Assembly (NCBI RefSeq): GCF_019207085.1
Contig: NZ_JAATOM010000020.1
Coordinates: 62,001-126,000 of the forward strand
Length of the DNA stretch: 64,000 nucleotides
Source: Variovorax sp. dw_308
GTDB lineage: Bacteria > Pseudomonadota > Gammaproteobacteria > Burkholderiales > Burkholderiaceae_C
Reading direction: 5' to 3'
Below are positions 53,432-63,049 of this stretch, piece after piece. Both the position numbers and the translations under genes were made by a program. Under the pieces are notes generated by a model that was not told where the DNA came from, made no database searches, and saw only the letters and a list, made by a program, of their open reading frames with translations. Numbering within the stretch: the stretch's first letter is position 1; the number at the start of each line of letters is the position of its first letter.

Positions 53432-54280
53432 GTGTGCGGCTGCACGCCGTTGGCGCTGTATCGTTACGATGCCACTGCATTCTCTTTTGACGCCAAGTTG
53501 AGTTCATCCGTCAATTCCATCCTGCGCAATGCCATCGACCGGTCGGATGGCGCGCGCCTGATCGTGTTGCGCATGGAGGCCGGAGAGCGGCGTGAATCCG
53601 AACCGCATCGTCACGTGCGTGGACAACTCGGCGCCTTGAACGCTGGACTGATGACGATCGACACGGCCGCCGGCCGTTGGGTCATGCCACCGGGCCGAAT
53701 CGGGTGGATCCCGCCGGGCTTCCTGCACGCCGCGCAGTTGCATGGCACCGTGGAAGGCTGGAGCGCCTATCTTGCGCCGGGCGACTGCGCTATCTTGCCT
53801 GCCGAGCCATGCGTGCTGGCTTGCTCGGCGTTGGTGGCACCCATCATGGAGCGGGCATCGCAGTGGGACGAGGGCGCCTTGCAGCCGCCGCAGCAGCGCC
53901 TGCTCGAGGTGCTGCTCGATGAACTGGCGGTGGCAGTCGCCCAACCACTGCAATTGCCGTTTCCCCAGGAGCGTCGGCTGGTCCGCATCGCACGAGCGCT
54001 GGCGAGCGAGCCGGGCGACAAGCGAAGCCTGGACGAGTGGGCACGCTGGGCAGGCCTGAGCGGCCGGTCGCTGAGCCGCAATTTCGCGAAGGAAACCGGC
54101 ATGCCCTTCGTGCAATGGCGCCAGCTCGCGCGCATGGTGCAGGCGCTGGAACAACTGGCGGGCGGCATGCCGGTGAACCAGGTGGCCTGGTCGCTGGGGT
54201 ATGAGAGCGTCAGCACCTTCATCGCGGCGTTCAAGCGGCTGTTCGGCGCCACACCCTCGCAGTTCGCGGTGCGTTCCTGA
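53432..54280 (+). CDS. AraC family transcriptional regulator with cupin domain
   Basis: A regulator of up to 282 residues. The N-terminal cupin region has EPHRHVRGQL and PPGFLHAAQLHG; the C-terminal pair of helix-turn-helix motifs is in LDEWARWAGLSGRSLSRNFAKE and VAWSLGYESVSTFIAAFKRLFG. The start is uncertain: GTG 53432 has only a weak ribosome-binding site, and TTG or GTG codons within the next 70 bases are possible. Probable target: the divergent 83-residue gene. Confidence 0.85.
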   Translation: MCGCTPLALYRYDATAFSFDAKLSSSVNSILRNAIDRSDGARLIVLRMEAGERRESEPHRHVRGQLGALNAGLMTIDTAAGRWVMPPGRIGWIPPGFLHAAQLHGTVEGWSAYLAPGDCAILPAEPCVLACSALVAPIMERASQWDEGALQPPQQRLLEVLLDELAVAVAQPLQLPFPQERRLVRIARALASEPGDKRSLDEWARWAGLSGRSLSRNFAKETGMPFVQWRQLARMVQALEQLAGGMPVNQVAWSLGYESVSTFIAAFKRLFGATPSQFAVRS

Positions 54281-54344
54281 ACCGGCGCGCGAGTCAATCG
54301 GCGCATGTTGGACAATCCGCGCAGGAAATGATTTGAGAGAACCG

Positions 54345-54776
54345 ATGCACCGTATGCCACTTCGACGCAAGACATCTTTTATTCAGATCGCAGCACGCTC
54401 AGTAGCCACCTTGGCATTCGGAGCGGTACTCTGCGTCGCGGCGCAGGCCCAACCGGTGCCTTCCGACTTCCCGGGCGCAACCATGCGCTTCCTGAACGCC
54501 GAGTTGCCGCAGATGGAAGTGGCCGTCAAGGAACGCGACCGCGACTACTTCGAGCAGGCGATGGGCCGCATCATGGCGTTTTCGGAGGCCTGGGGTTTCA
54601 AGACGACCGCCAACCCCGCGCTGGCGCAGTACGCGACGTGCACTGATGCCGTGAACGACTTCGTCATTGTCGGGCTCTGCCGCGTGATGCCCAAGGCCAG
54701 CGAGTGCGAACCCGGCCTGGCGCCGAAGTTCGACGCCAATCTCCAGCGCTGCCGCGACCTCGCATCAAAGCCTTGA
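54345..54776 (+). CDS. Hypothetical exported protein
   Basis: A 143-residue protein with a signal peptide (residues 1-35, ending AAQA-QPVPSD). Four cysteines near residues 97-135 could form two disulfides. Short helical repeats around VKERDRDYFEQAMGRIMAF. No family recognised. Its end overlaps the GST gene on the other strand by 12 bases. Confidence 0.7.
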   Translation: MHRMPLRRKTSFIQIAARSVATLAFGAVLCVAAQAQPVPSDFPGATMRFLNAELPQMEVAVKERDRDYFEQAMGRIMAFSEAWGFKTTANPALAQYATCTDAVNDFVIVGLCRVMPKASECEPGLAPKFDANLQRCRDLASKP

Positions 54777-55442
54777 GGCGACCTGTTCCGGAAACGTGAC
54801 GCCGGCCTGGCGGGTCTTCCACGCCGGGTACTTCTGCGTGGCGGCGGTCCACAGCGTGGACCCCGTGAGTGCGCGCAACCAGGCCTGCAAGGCGGGCCAG
54901 GGTTGCGCGTCGAACCACGCCACGTCGGTCTGCGCAAACTGCCGCACGAAGGGTGCGATGGCGTAGTCCACCAGCGCGGGTCGCTGCCCGAACAGATGGC
55001 TCGCATCGCGCAGCTTCGCGTCGAGTTCTTCCAGGAAGCGCGCGCCATTCGAGCGATGAAGGGCCGCGTCGGCGCGTTCATACCGGTTCGGATACTTGTA
55101 GCGATCCAGTTGCTGCTTGAAGTCGCCGTCGCATCGGGCAATGAGCGCCAGCATGTCGTCTGCAGTGCCGTGTTCGGGTTGCAGCCAGCGTGCGGGATCG
55201 TGCCGGTTCAAAGTCCACAGCATGATGTCCAGGCTTTGTTCGATCACCGTGCCGTCGGTGTCGACCAGCACCGGCACCGTGCCCTTGGGGGATGCCGCCA
55301 GCAGTTCGGCCGGCTTGTCGCGCAGCACGACTTCGCGGAGCTCGCATGGCTGGCCGCTGGTCGCCAGCGCAAAGCGGGCACGCATCGCATAGGGGCATCG
55401 GCGGAACGAATAGAGGATGGGCAAGGCGTTCGCGCTGGGCAT
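54765..55442 (-). CDS. Glutathione S-transferase family protein
   Basis: A 225-residue GST. The thioredoxin-fold start LYSFRRCPYAMRARFAL has a CPYA motif, and PKGTVPVLVDTDGTVIEQSLDI binds glutathione. The CPYA cysteine suggests an omega or glutaredoxin-like thiol transfer activity. It diverges from the carboxylesterase gene. Confidence 0.92.
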   Translation of the reverse strand: MPSANALPILYSFRRCPYAMRARFALATSGQPCELREVVLRDKPAELLAASPKGTVPVLVDTDGTVIEQSLDIMLWTLNRHDPARWLQPEHGTADDMLALIARCDGDFKQQLDRYKYPNRYERADAALHRSNGARFLEELDAKLRDASHLFGQRPALVDYAIAPFVRQFAQTDVAWFDAQPWPALQAWLRALTGSTLWTAATQKYPAWKTRQAGVTFPEQVASRL

Positions 55443-55504
55443 TCGCCGATGCTACAAAATCGGCGCCACGCCACACCGGCCCAACCCCTCCAACCCTGAA
55501 CACC

Positions 55505-56167
55505 ATGTCACTCGCCCCCATCGAAATCGAAACCGGCCCGAAGCCCACGGCGTCCGTCATCCTCATGCACGGCCTCGGCGCCGACGGCAATGACTTCGTG
55601 CCGATCTGCAACGAACTGGAGCTCGGCGGCATCGGCTCGATCCGCTTCGTGTTTCCCAACGCGCCGGTGATGCCGGTCACCATCAACAACGGCTACCCGA
55701 TGCCGGCCTGGTACGACATCTACGGACCGATCGGCGACAAGGGCGAGGACGAGGCAGGCCTGCGCCGCTCGATGGCCAGCATCGAGGCCCTGATCGCGAA
55801 GGAAAAGACGCGCGGCATCCCGGCCAGCCGCATCGTGATCGCGGGCTTCTCGCAGGGTTGCGCGATGGCGCTCCTCACGGGCTTGCGGCATGCAGAGAGG
55901 CTGGCGGGCATCGTCGCGCTCTCAGGCTACCTGCCGCTGGCTGCCACGACGGCCGCCGAGGCCACCGTCATGAACCGCGACGTGCCGATCTTCATGGCCC
56001 ACGGGCAGCGCGATGGCGTGGTGCAGATCGCGCGCGCCACCGCCTCGCGCGATGCGCTCACGGCGTTGGGCTATGGGATCGAGTGGCATGAATACCCGAT
56101 GGAGCATTCGGTGTGCCTGGAGGAGATTGCGGACCTCGGCGCGTGGCTCCGGAAGGTGCTGGCTTGA
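55505..56167 (+). CDS. Carboxylesterase/phospholipase family hydrolase
   Basis: A 220-residue alpha/beta hydrolase of the acyl-protein thioesterase type. LMHGLGADGNDF gives the oxyanion region, GFSQGCAMAL the nucleophile, and HGQRDGVV plus MEHSVCLEE the Asp and His. It hydrolyses short acyl esters or lysophospholipids in the cytoplasm. Confidence 0.93.
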   Translation: MSLAPIEIETGPKPTASVILMHGLGADGNDFVPICNELELGGIGSIRFVFPNAPVMPVTINNGYPMPAWYDIYGPIGDKGEDEAGLRRSMASIEALIAKEKTRGIPASRIVIAGFSQGCAMALLTGLRHAERLAGIVALSGYLPLAATTAAEATVMNRDVPIFMAHGQRDGVVQIARATASRDALTALGYGIEWHEYPMEHSVCLEEIADLGAWLRKVLA

Positions 56168-56398
56168 ATGGCATCGGCGCGCTTGCCCGTCGTCCGGCAA
56201 CCACGCCCATGCTGATGGTCAGCCCCCCCGCCTCTGGCACGAAGTCCTCGAGCGAGCGCAGGCCCACGCACGGCACTTAGACCGTCGCCGGCCGTCGCGG
56301 CGAGCGCCATCGCGAGAAGTGGCCCACGGTCAGGTTGACAGGGCCATACTGCCAAAGGCGACGCGGCCCTGGCGACTTCCATTCCAAAGAGGCGAGAC

Positions 56399-58324
56399 AT
56401 GACGGTATCCGCAGGCACCCCCAAGTCCGGACCCATCTCCGCGCACGGAGGGCAGAACCGGGCAGCGCTGCCCGGGCTCGCGCTGGCCGCCATCGGCGTG
56501 GTCTTCGGCGACATCGGCACCAGTCCGCTCTACACGATGAAGACGGTGTTCGACCCGGCCAACGGGCTGACGCTGGACCAGGCCAACCTGTTCGGCGTGA
56601 TCTCCCTGATCTTCTGGTCGCTGATGCTGGTGGTGTCGCTGAAGTACGTGGTGCTGATCATGCGGGCCAACAACCACGGCGAAGGCGGCATCATGGCCCT
56701 GCTGGCGCTGGCCTCCTCGTCGGTGGCGGACCGCCCGCGACTGCGGCACGGCCTGCTGCTGCTCGGCGTCTTCGGCGCGGCGCTGTTCTATGGCGACGGC
56801 GTCATCACGCCCGCCATCTCGGTGCTGAGCGCGGTCGAGGGGCTGGAGATCGCGGCGCCCCGGCTCGCGCCCTACGTGATACCGATCACGCTCGCCGTGC
56901 TGGTCGGCCTGTTCGTGGCGCAGAAGTGGGGCACGGCCGGCATCGGCGCTGTGTTCGGCCCGGTGATGGTGGCGTGGTTCCTGGTGCTGGCACTGACCGG
57001 GCTCATGCACACGATGGCGACGCCGGCGATCCTCGCGGCGCTCAATCCGCTCCAGGCCCTGGCCTTCTGTGCGCACCACGGCTGGCTGGCCTTCGTCGCG
57101 CTCGGCTCGGTGGTGCTGGCGCTGACCGGCGCCGAGGCGCTCTATGCGGACATGGGGCATTTCGGCGCGCCGCCGATCCGTCTCTCGTGGTTCGTGCTGG
57201 TGTTCCCTGCGCTGGCCCTGAACTACCTGGGGCAGGGCGCCTTGCTCATCCGTGACCCGGGGGCGCTCGACAATCCGTTCTTCCACATGTTCCCGCCCTG
57301 GGCACTGGTGCCGATGGTCGTGCTCGCGACCGTGGCGACGGTGATCGCCTCGCAAGCCGTGATCTCGGGCGCCTACTCGATGACCAAGCAGGCGGTGCAA
57401 CTGGGCTTCCTGCCGCGCATGGCCGTGAAGCACACCTCCGACGAACAGATCGGGCAGATCTACGTGCCCGCGATCAACTGGATGCTGCTGGCCTCCGTCA
57501 TCGCCGCCGTGATCGGCTTCGGCTCGTCCACCAACCTGGGCGCGGCCTACGGTATCGCGGTGACCGGCACCATGCTGATCACCACCTGCCTGACCTTCTA
57601 CGTGATCCGCTACGCATGGCACTACAACTGGCTGCTGTGCGTGCTGGCCACCGGCTTCTTCTTCGTCATCGACCTGACCTTCTTCGCCGCCAACCTGCTG
57701 AAGATCGTGGAGGGCGGCTGGTTCCCGCTGCTCATCGGCCTGTTCATCTTCACCGTGATGGCGACCTGGGGCCGCGGGCGCCAGATGATGCTGGACGAAG
57801 CGCGCGCCCGCGCCGGCGCGACGCCGCTCAAGCCCTTCATGGACTCGCTGCTCGCGCAGCAGCCGGTGCGCGTCGCCGGCACTGCCATCTTCATGTCGAT
57901 CGACCCGAACGTGGTGCCGCATGCCCTGCTGAACAACCTCGAGCACAACGCGGTGCTGCATGGCCGCGTGCTGTTCGTGACGGTGGCCATCCAGGAGATT
58001 CCGAGCGTGCCCGACACCGAGCGCGTCACGGTCAGCATGCTCGCGCCCGAGTGCTACCAGGTCACGATCAGCTACGGCTTCAAGGACGAGGTCGACGTGC
58101 CGCTCGCCTTGCAGGGCTGCACCGCCCAGGGTGTGTTGCTCGACCCTGCGCGCAGCTCGTACTTCCTCAGCCGCGCGACCGTGGTGCCCACGCTCGGTGC
58201 CGGCATGCCGATATGGCGCGAGAAGCTGTTCGCGACCATGGCGCACAACATCGGCAATGCGGCCGACTACCTCAAGCTGCCGGCCAACCGTGTGATCGAG
58301 CTAGGCACGCGGGTCGAGATCTGA
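56399..58324 (+). CDS. kup: Low-affinity potassium transport protein Kup
   Basis: A 641-residue potassium/proton symporter. The signature VVFGDIGTSPLYTMKTVF is near residue 37, GDGVITPAISVLSAVEG follows, and about 12 helices end near residue 470, with a long cytoplasmic C-terminal domain. The 231-base gap upstream holds no gene I can support. Confidence 0.96.
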   Translation: MTVSAGTPKSGPISAHGGQNRAALPGLALAAIGVVFGDIGTSPLYTMKTVFDPANGLTLDQANLFGVISLIFWSLMLVVSLKYVVLIMRANNHGEGGIMALLALASSSVADRPRLRHGLLLLGVFGAALFYGDGVITPAISVLSAVEGLEIAAPRLAPYVIPITLAVLVGLFVAQKWGTAGIGAVFGPVMVAWFLVLALTGLMHTMATPAILAALNPLQALAFCAHHGWLAFVALGSVVLALTGAEALYADMGHFGAPPIRLSWFVLVFPALALNYLGQGALLIRDPGALDNPFFHMFPPWALVPMVVLATVATVIASQAVISGAYSMTKQAVQLGFLPRMAVKHTSDEQIGQIYVPAINWMLLASVIAAVIGFGSSTNLGAAYGIAVTGTMLITTCLTFYVIRYAWHYNWLLCVLATGFFFVIDLTFFAANLLKIVEGGWFPLLIGLFIFTVMATWGRGRQMMLDEARARAGATPLKPFMDSLLAQQPVRVAGTAIFMSIDPNVVPHALLNNLEHNAVLHGRVLFVTVAIQEIPSVPDTERVTVSMLAPECYQVTISYGFKDEVDVPLALQGCTAQGVLLDPARSSYFLSRATVVPTLGAGMPIWREKLFATMAHNIGNAADYLKLPANRVIELGTRVEI

Positions 58325-58337
58325 CTGCCCGGCCTGA

Positions 58338-59918
58338 CTACCCGCCGAGCGCCTTCAGCAGCTTCGCGCCATTCGGCGAACCCCAGCCCGTGCAGGCGTC
58401 CCATCCGGCAGCGGCGTTGTAGGCGCCGTTGTTGCCGACGGTGATGTCGTTGAACAGGCCCTTGCCGGCCAACTGGCCGTAGATCAACGGATTCAGGAAG
58501 CCCACCGGCTTCCCGATCTTCTGGTTCATCAGCGCAATCAGGCCGGCCCACAGCGGCGCCACCGCGCTGGTGCCGCCGATCACCATGTTCTGGCCGTCCA
58601 CCCGCACTTCGTAGCCGCTGGCTGGGTCCGCATCGCCGGCCACGTCGGGCACGCCGCGCCCGACGAACTTGTTCGGGGCCGCCGGCACATGGGCATTGGC
58701 CTGGTAGGCGGGCCGCGCAAAGGTCGTGCTCACGCCGCCACCGGTCGAGCTGTCGGTGCCTTCGTTCCACACCACCTCGGCCGTGATCTTGCCGGCCGTC
58801 GCCGTGAGGCGGGTGCCGCCGCAGCCCAGCGCGAACGGGCTGGACGCCGGGAAGTCGACATGCGCGGCGCCATCGCCCACGCCGTCGCCCGAGCCGTTGT
58901 CGCCCGCCGCGCAGCAGACCGTCACGCCCATCGCGGCGGCGGCCTGGAAGGCCTGGTCGAACTGCGTCATGGCCTGGGCCGTCCAGTTGGACTCGGCGGA
59001 ACCCCAGCTGATCGAGATGACCGAGGGCTTGTTCACCTTGTCGTGGACCGCGTGGGTGATGGCGTCGAGGAAGCCCTGGTTGGTGTTGGGCGCGAAGTAG
59101 ACCGCGATCTTCGCCTTGGGCGCCACGGCCGCGGCCACTTCGATGTCGAGCATCACTTCGCCGTCGGCCCCGTTGGCATTGGTCGGGTGGTTGTGCGCGC
59201 CATCGATCAACACGGCCTTGACGGCGGGCACGGGCAGGCCCAGTCCGCCGAAGTAGGCCTTGATGTCGGCCGGCCGGAATCCGCCGCCCAGCTCGATGAT
59301 TCCGATGCATTCGCCCGAGCCGTCCAGGCCGGTCGGAAAGCTGTAGAGCCTGGCCAGCGCCGGTGGCGTGAAGGAGGCCGAGCCGGCACGCGGCGTGAAC
59401 GCGCGGGCCAGCGCCTTGTGCTGGAAGTGCGGGTCGGCCTGCGGGCGGTCGTCGAGCCCGAACACGCCCACTACCACGTCCGCCAGGTCCGCCGGCACGG
59501 ATATGCTGCCGGTGCGGCCGCGGTAAGTGCCACCTTCGTGCTCCATGGCGTGCAGCGCGACGCCGAAGGCTGCCGACATCGACTTGGCATCGCCCGAGAG
59601 CACGACGCTGCGGCGCTCGACGTTGGCTTCCACCACACTCAGGCCGTGCGCCTTGGCGAAGGCCTCCACCTTGGCGATGTCCGCCGGATCGGCGCCGTGG
59701 CTCGCGCTGTACTCCTCCCGGCTCAGGTAGCTGCGTTGCGAGGGCAGGGCATCGGCCTGGACCGATCCCTGCGCCAGGCTCTGGATCGCGGTCCGGGGGC
59801 GGATGCGCACCGTGACGTCGATGCGCTCGTCGTCTGGAACAAGCCCGGTGGACTGGGCGCCGGCAACGGCCTTCTTGTCGCTGCCGGGTACGGGGACGCG
59901 TGCGGTGCCAGTGGCCAT
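58338..59918 (-). CDS. S53 family serine-carboxyl peptidase (kumamolisin-like)
   Basis: A 526-residue sedolisin-type protease. The pro-domain covers about residues 35-165. The catalytic Glu and Asp lie in GEVMLDIEVAAA (E-x3-D), the oxyanion Asp in AAGDNGSGDG, and the serine in IGGTSAVAPLWAG; the calcium site is near DITVGNNGAY at the C terminus. No signal peptide is seen, as in kumamolisin. It converges on kup with 13 bases between stops. Confidence 0.92.
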   Translation of the reverse strand: MATGTARVPVPGSDKKAVAGAQSTGLVPDDERIDVTVRIRPRTAIQSLAQGSVQADALPSQRSYLSREEYSASHGADPADIAKVEAFAKAHGLSVVEANVERRSVVLSGDAKSMSAAFGVALHAMEHEGGTYRGRTGSISVPADLADVVVGVFGLDDRPQADPHFQHKALARAFTPRAGSASFTPPALARLYSFPTGLDGSGECIGIIELGGGFRPADIKAYFGGLGLPVPAVKAVLIDGAHNHPTNANGADGEVMLDIEVAAAVAPKAKIAVYFAPNTNQGFLDAITHAVHDKVNKPSVISISWGSAESNWTAQAMTQFDQAFQAAAAMGVTVCCAAGDNGSGDGVGDGAAHVDFPASSPFALGCGGTRLTATAGKITAEVVWNEGTDSSTGGGVSTTFARPAYQANAHVPAAPNKFVGRGVPDVAGDADPASGYEVRVDGQNMVIGGTSAVAPLWAGLIALMNQKIGKPVGFLNPLIYGQLAGKGLFNDITVGNNGAYNAAAGWDACTGWGSPNGAKLLKALGG

Positions 59919-59993
59919 CTCGATCTCCTTGTGGGTCAGAGGGGCGCGGAGTGTGCGCTTACGGGTCTGACCCTTGACTGACGGATGGCTTGC

Positions 59994-60611
59994 CTATCTC
60001 CTCTGGGGAATGGAGGCGTGGGCGAAGGCCAGGATGAGGTTGTTCGCCGGCATCGGCGTGCGTTGCACCAGGCGCAGCCCCATGGCCGCAGCCTCTTGCG
60101 CCACGTCCTCGACGCGCCGTATGCCCCAGGCGGGATTGCGTGCGCGCAGGCTGGCGTCGAAGTCGATGTTGCCCGGCGCCGTCTCCACGTCGTCCTGCAG
60201 GTACGGCCCGTAAGTGACCAGCAGGCCGTCCGGCGCCAGCACGCGTGCCGCGCCGCGCAGCAACGCCGCGCAGGTGGCCCAGGGCGAGATGTGCAGCATG
60301 TTCGCGCAGAACACCGCATCGAAAGGGCCGCGCACCGGCCAGTCGCGGGCCATCACGTCGAGCACGACTGGCGGCAGTACGTTGGCCGCATCCGTGCGCC
60401 AGGCGTCGATCGAGCCGACAGACTGCGCGTCGCCATCGCTCGGCTGCCACTTCCAGCCCGGCATCGCCGCCGCGAAGAAAGCCGCATGCTGGCCGGTGCC
60501 GCTCGCGATTTCGAGCACGCGGGCCCGGGCGGGCAACAGCCGCCGCAGCACGTCGAGAATGGGCGGGCCATTGCGTTCGGCGGCGGGGCTGCAGGTGCGT
60601 GGGCTGGGCAT
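59994..60611 (-). CDS. DUF938 SAM-dependent methyltransferase
   Basis: A 205-residue methyltransferase. VLEIASGTGQHAAFFA is the SAM-binding loop, and SPAAERNGPPIL at the start plus CANMLHISPW are the DUF938 pattern. The frame stays open far upstream through the shadow of gshA; ATG 60611 is used because the family starts there. Confidence 0.9.
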   Translation of the reverse strand: MPSPRTCSPAAERNGPPILDVLRRLLPARARVLEIASGTGQHAAFFAAAMPGWKWQPSDGDAQSVGSIDAWRTDAANVLPPVVLDVMARDWPVRGPFDAVFCANMLHISPWATCAALLRGAARVLAPDGLLVTYGPYLQDDVETAPGNIDFDASLRARNPAWGIRRVEDVAQEAAAMGLRLVQRTPMPANNLILAFAHASIPQRR

Positions 60612-60815
60612 GCCGGGCACTGTACCTGCGATGCCTCGTTTCAATGCGAAAATAGCCGCCCGCGTCCATCTGGCGCATCCCCCATCTGCTGGTAAAACAG
60701 GATGACGTGCATCGGTTTCCCGAGCCAGCATCCGGCCATCGAGCGCACGCCAGCGGGCGTTGCCGGCCCGTGCTACCTTCCAGCCCCACAAAAGAACCGA
60801 GTTGGACCAGAACCT

Positions 60816-62369
60816 ATGAGCAAATTGACGGAGCGGTTGAATGCGCTCTCGCCCGCGCGGCTGAAGGGAATCCGGCGCGGCATCGAGAAAGAGAGTCTGC
60901 GGGCCCAGCCCGACGGCAAGCTCGCGCTCACGCCGCATCCGTTGGCGCTGGGCTCGGCGCTCACGCATCCGCACATCACGACCGACTTCAGCGAATCGCA
61001 GCTCGAACTGATCACCGGCGTACATGCCAGCCCCGAGGCGGCGCTTGAAGAACTCGTCAACGTGCACCAGTTCACCTATCGCGTGCTGGCCGAGGCCGGC
61101 GACGAGCGCCTGTGGGTGTCGAGCATGCCCTGCGGCCTGCCGACCGACGAGACCATTCCGATCGGTCTCTACGGCTCGTCCAATGTCGGCCGCGCCAAGA
61201 GCGTCTACCGCATGGGCCTGAGCCACCGGTATGGGCGGCGCATGCAGACCATCTCGGGCATCCACTACAACTGGTCGCTGCCGGAGGTGTCGAGCGAACA
61301 GTACTTCGCGCTGATCCGCAATTTCCGCCGGCATGCCTTTCTGCTGCTGTACCTGTTCGGCGCATCGCCGGCCCTGTGCGCCACCTTCGTGGCCGGCCGT
61401 CCGCACGAACTGCAGCCGCTGGGCGATGGCGGCACGATGTACATGCCCCATGGCACCTCGCTGCGCATGGGACGGCTCGGCTACCAGAGCGAGGCGCAGG
61501 CTTCGCTGGCCGTGAGCTACAACAGCCTGGACGGCTACGGCGCCTCGCTGCAGGAAGCGCTGACCAAGCCCTGGCCAGCCTACGAGACCATCGGCATCCA
61601 GAACCTCGGCGGCGACTACAACCAGCTGGCCACCAGCCTGCTGCAGATCGAGAACGAGTTCTACGGCACCATCCGGCCCAAGCGCGTGATCTATTCGGGC
61701 GAGCGCCCGCTGCATGCGTTGCGCGAGCGCGGCGTCGAGTACGTCGAGGTGCGGCTGATGGACCTCGACCCCTTCGAGCCGGTCGGCATCTCGGCGCAGA
61801 CCATGCGCTTCATCGACGTGTTCCTGCTGCACTGCCTGCTCAGCGACAGCCCCGACGACACGCCGCAGGAAATCGCCGAGCTGGCGCACAACCAGCACCT
61901 GACCGCCGCGCGCGGCCGCGAGCCCGGACTGAAATTGCGGCAAGCGGGGGCCGATGTGTCGCTTGCCGATTGGGGCGCGAAGCTGGTCGAGGAGTTCGCG
62001 CCGATCGCCGCTGCGCTGGATGCGGCGCATGGCGGCCACGACTATGCCGATGCCCTGGCCGCTGCTTCCGCCGCGCTCCAGAACCCGGACAGCCTGCCGT
62101 CGGCGCGGGTGCTGGCGGCGATGGCCAGTGCCCATGACAACTCCTTCATCGGCTTCGTGCGTGCCCAGTCGGAGCGGACGCGCCAGGCCATCCTGGCGCA
62201 GCCGCTCGAGCCGCACCAGCTCGCGCATTTCGAGCAGATGACGCAGGACTCGCTCGATGCACAGGCGTCGATCGAGGCGGCGGACACGATGCCGTTCGAG
62301 ATTTATCGCGAGCAGTATGTTTCCCCGGCGCGCTTGGGGATACGGAGTCGGGCGGCTGTAGCCGCTTGA
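60816..62369 (+). CDS. gshA: Glutamate--cysteine ligase
   Basis: A 517-residue E. coli-type GshA. GIEKESLRAQPDGKLA, LGSALTHPHITTDFSESQLELIT, MPCGLPTDETIPIG and YGRRMQTISGIHYNWSLP are the ATP- and substrate-binding blocks. It makes gamma-glutamylcysteine, the first step to glutathione. ATG 60816 gives the usual MSKLTERLNALSP start. gshB is not in the window. Confidence 0.96.
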   Translation: MSKLTERLNALSPARLKGIRRGIEKESLRAQPDGKLALTPHPLALGSALTHPHITTDFSESQLELITGVHASPEAALEELVNVHQFTYRVLAEAGDERLWVSSMPCGLPTDETIPIGLYGSSNVGRAKSVYRMGLSHRYGRRMQTISGIHYNWSLPEVSSEQYFALIRNFRRHAFLLLYLFGASPALCATFVAGRPHELQPLGDGGTMYMPHGTSLRMGRLGYQSEAQASLAVSYNSLDGYGASLQEALTKPWPAYETIGIQNLGGDYNQLATSLLQIENEFYGTIRPKRVIYSGERPLHALRERGVEYVEVRLMDLDPFEPVGISAQTMRFIDVFLLHCLLSDSPDDTPQEIAELAHNQHLTAARGREPGLKLRQAGADVSLADWGAKLVEEFAPIAAALDAAHGGHDYADALAAASAALQNPDSLPSARVLAAMASAHDNSFIGFVRAQSERTRQAILAQPLEPHQLAHFEQMTQDSLDAQASIEAADTMPFEIYREQYVSPARLGIRSRAAVAA

Positions 62370-62373
62370 GATT

Positions 62374-62396
62374 CTGGGCCCCGTCGCGGGGCCCAG
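62374..62396. terminator. Perfect GC-rich hairpin after gshA
   Basis: CTGGGCCCCG-TCG-CGGGGCCCAG, a 10-base-pair stem with three-base loop, five bases after the gshA stop. No T run, so a rho-independent role is plausible but not certain. Confidence 0.6.
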
Positions 62397-62406
62397 CCGT
62401 TCACTC

Positions 62407-62518
62407 CGTCTCCCCTTGGGGAGAGGGCTGGGGCGAGGGTCCGCGCCGCAACAGTCGCCTGCCGCTTTCCACCCGGGCTTGCCCTCACCCCGACCCTCTC
62501 CCCGAAGGGAGAGGGAGT
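62407..62518. repeat. Inverted pair of CTCTCCC-type intergenic repeats
   Basis: CTCCCCTTGGGGAG within 62407-62442 and CTCTCCCCGAAGGGAGAG within 62474-62518 are each palindromic, and the flanking GGCTGGGGCGAGGG and CCCTCACCCCGACCC pair with each other. Together they can fold into a long branched hairpin. Similar sequences are widespread between genes of GC-rich proteobacteria. The rest of the gshA-to-62634 gap has no gene. Confidence 0.8.
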
Positions 62519-62633
62519 GATCAGAGGCAGGCACCTGCCTGCCTTTCTGGAGATTTTCTGGTAGGCGAGCGCCTACCCACATTGACCCGCATCGCTCACC
62601 GCCGTCTCCGTCCCGGACGCGCAGTGTGAGCAC

Positions 62634-63014
62634 ATGGCTTGCAAGACATATCTCGTGGAAGACAGTTCGCTCATCAGGGAAAACCTCGTGGGTTTCCTCG
62701 AGGACGTGGTCGAGGCCCAGGTGGTGGCCTGTGCTGCTTCGGAAAACGAAGCCGTCGCCTGGTTGCACACGCATCGGGATGACTGGGAGCTGGCCATCGT
62801 CGATCTTTTCCTGCTGCAGGGCAACGGCTTCGGCGTCATCAAGGCCTGCCGGGACCGCAGCGAGAACCAGCAGGTGATCGTGCTCACCAACTACGCGACG
62901 GCCGAGATGCGCGAGCGTTCGCAGGCGCTCGGCGTCGATGCCTTCTTCGACAAGTCCTCCGAACTCGAATTGCTGGTCGACTGGTTCGAGTCGCGCCGCG
63001 TCCAGCAGCACTGA
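62634..63014 (+). CDS. Stand-alone response regulator receiver protein
   Basis: A 126-residue receiver domain with no output domain. The acidic pair is in YLVEDSSLI, the phosphorylation Asp is in LAIVDLFLLQGNGFGVI, the Thr in VIVLTNYA and the Lys in AFFDKSSEL. No kinase gene is adjacent. Likely a phosphorelay or allosteric partner. Confidence 0.9.
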   Translation: MACKTYLVEDSSLIRENLVGFLEDVVEAQVVACAASENEAVAWLHTHRDDWELAIVDLFLLQGNGFGVIKACRDRSENQQVIVLTNYATAEMRERSQALGVDAFFDKSSELELLVDWFESRRVQQH

Positions 63015-63049
63015 CGACCCGGTGTGCGCGGCTCGCTACAGTCGAGCCC

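Noticed and set aside
59994..63011. A 1005-codon open frame on the minus strand
   Set aside because: Its upstream two thirds are the antisense shadow of gshA and the receiver gene in a GC-rich genome; only the downstream 205 codons (DUF938) have family motifs.
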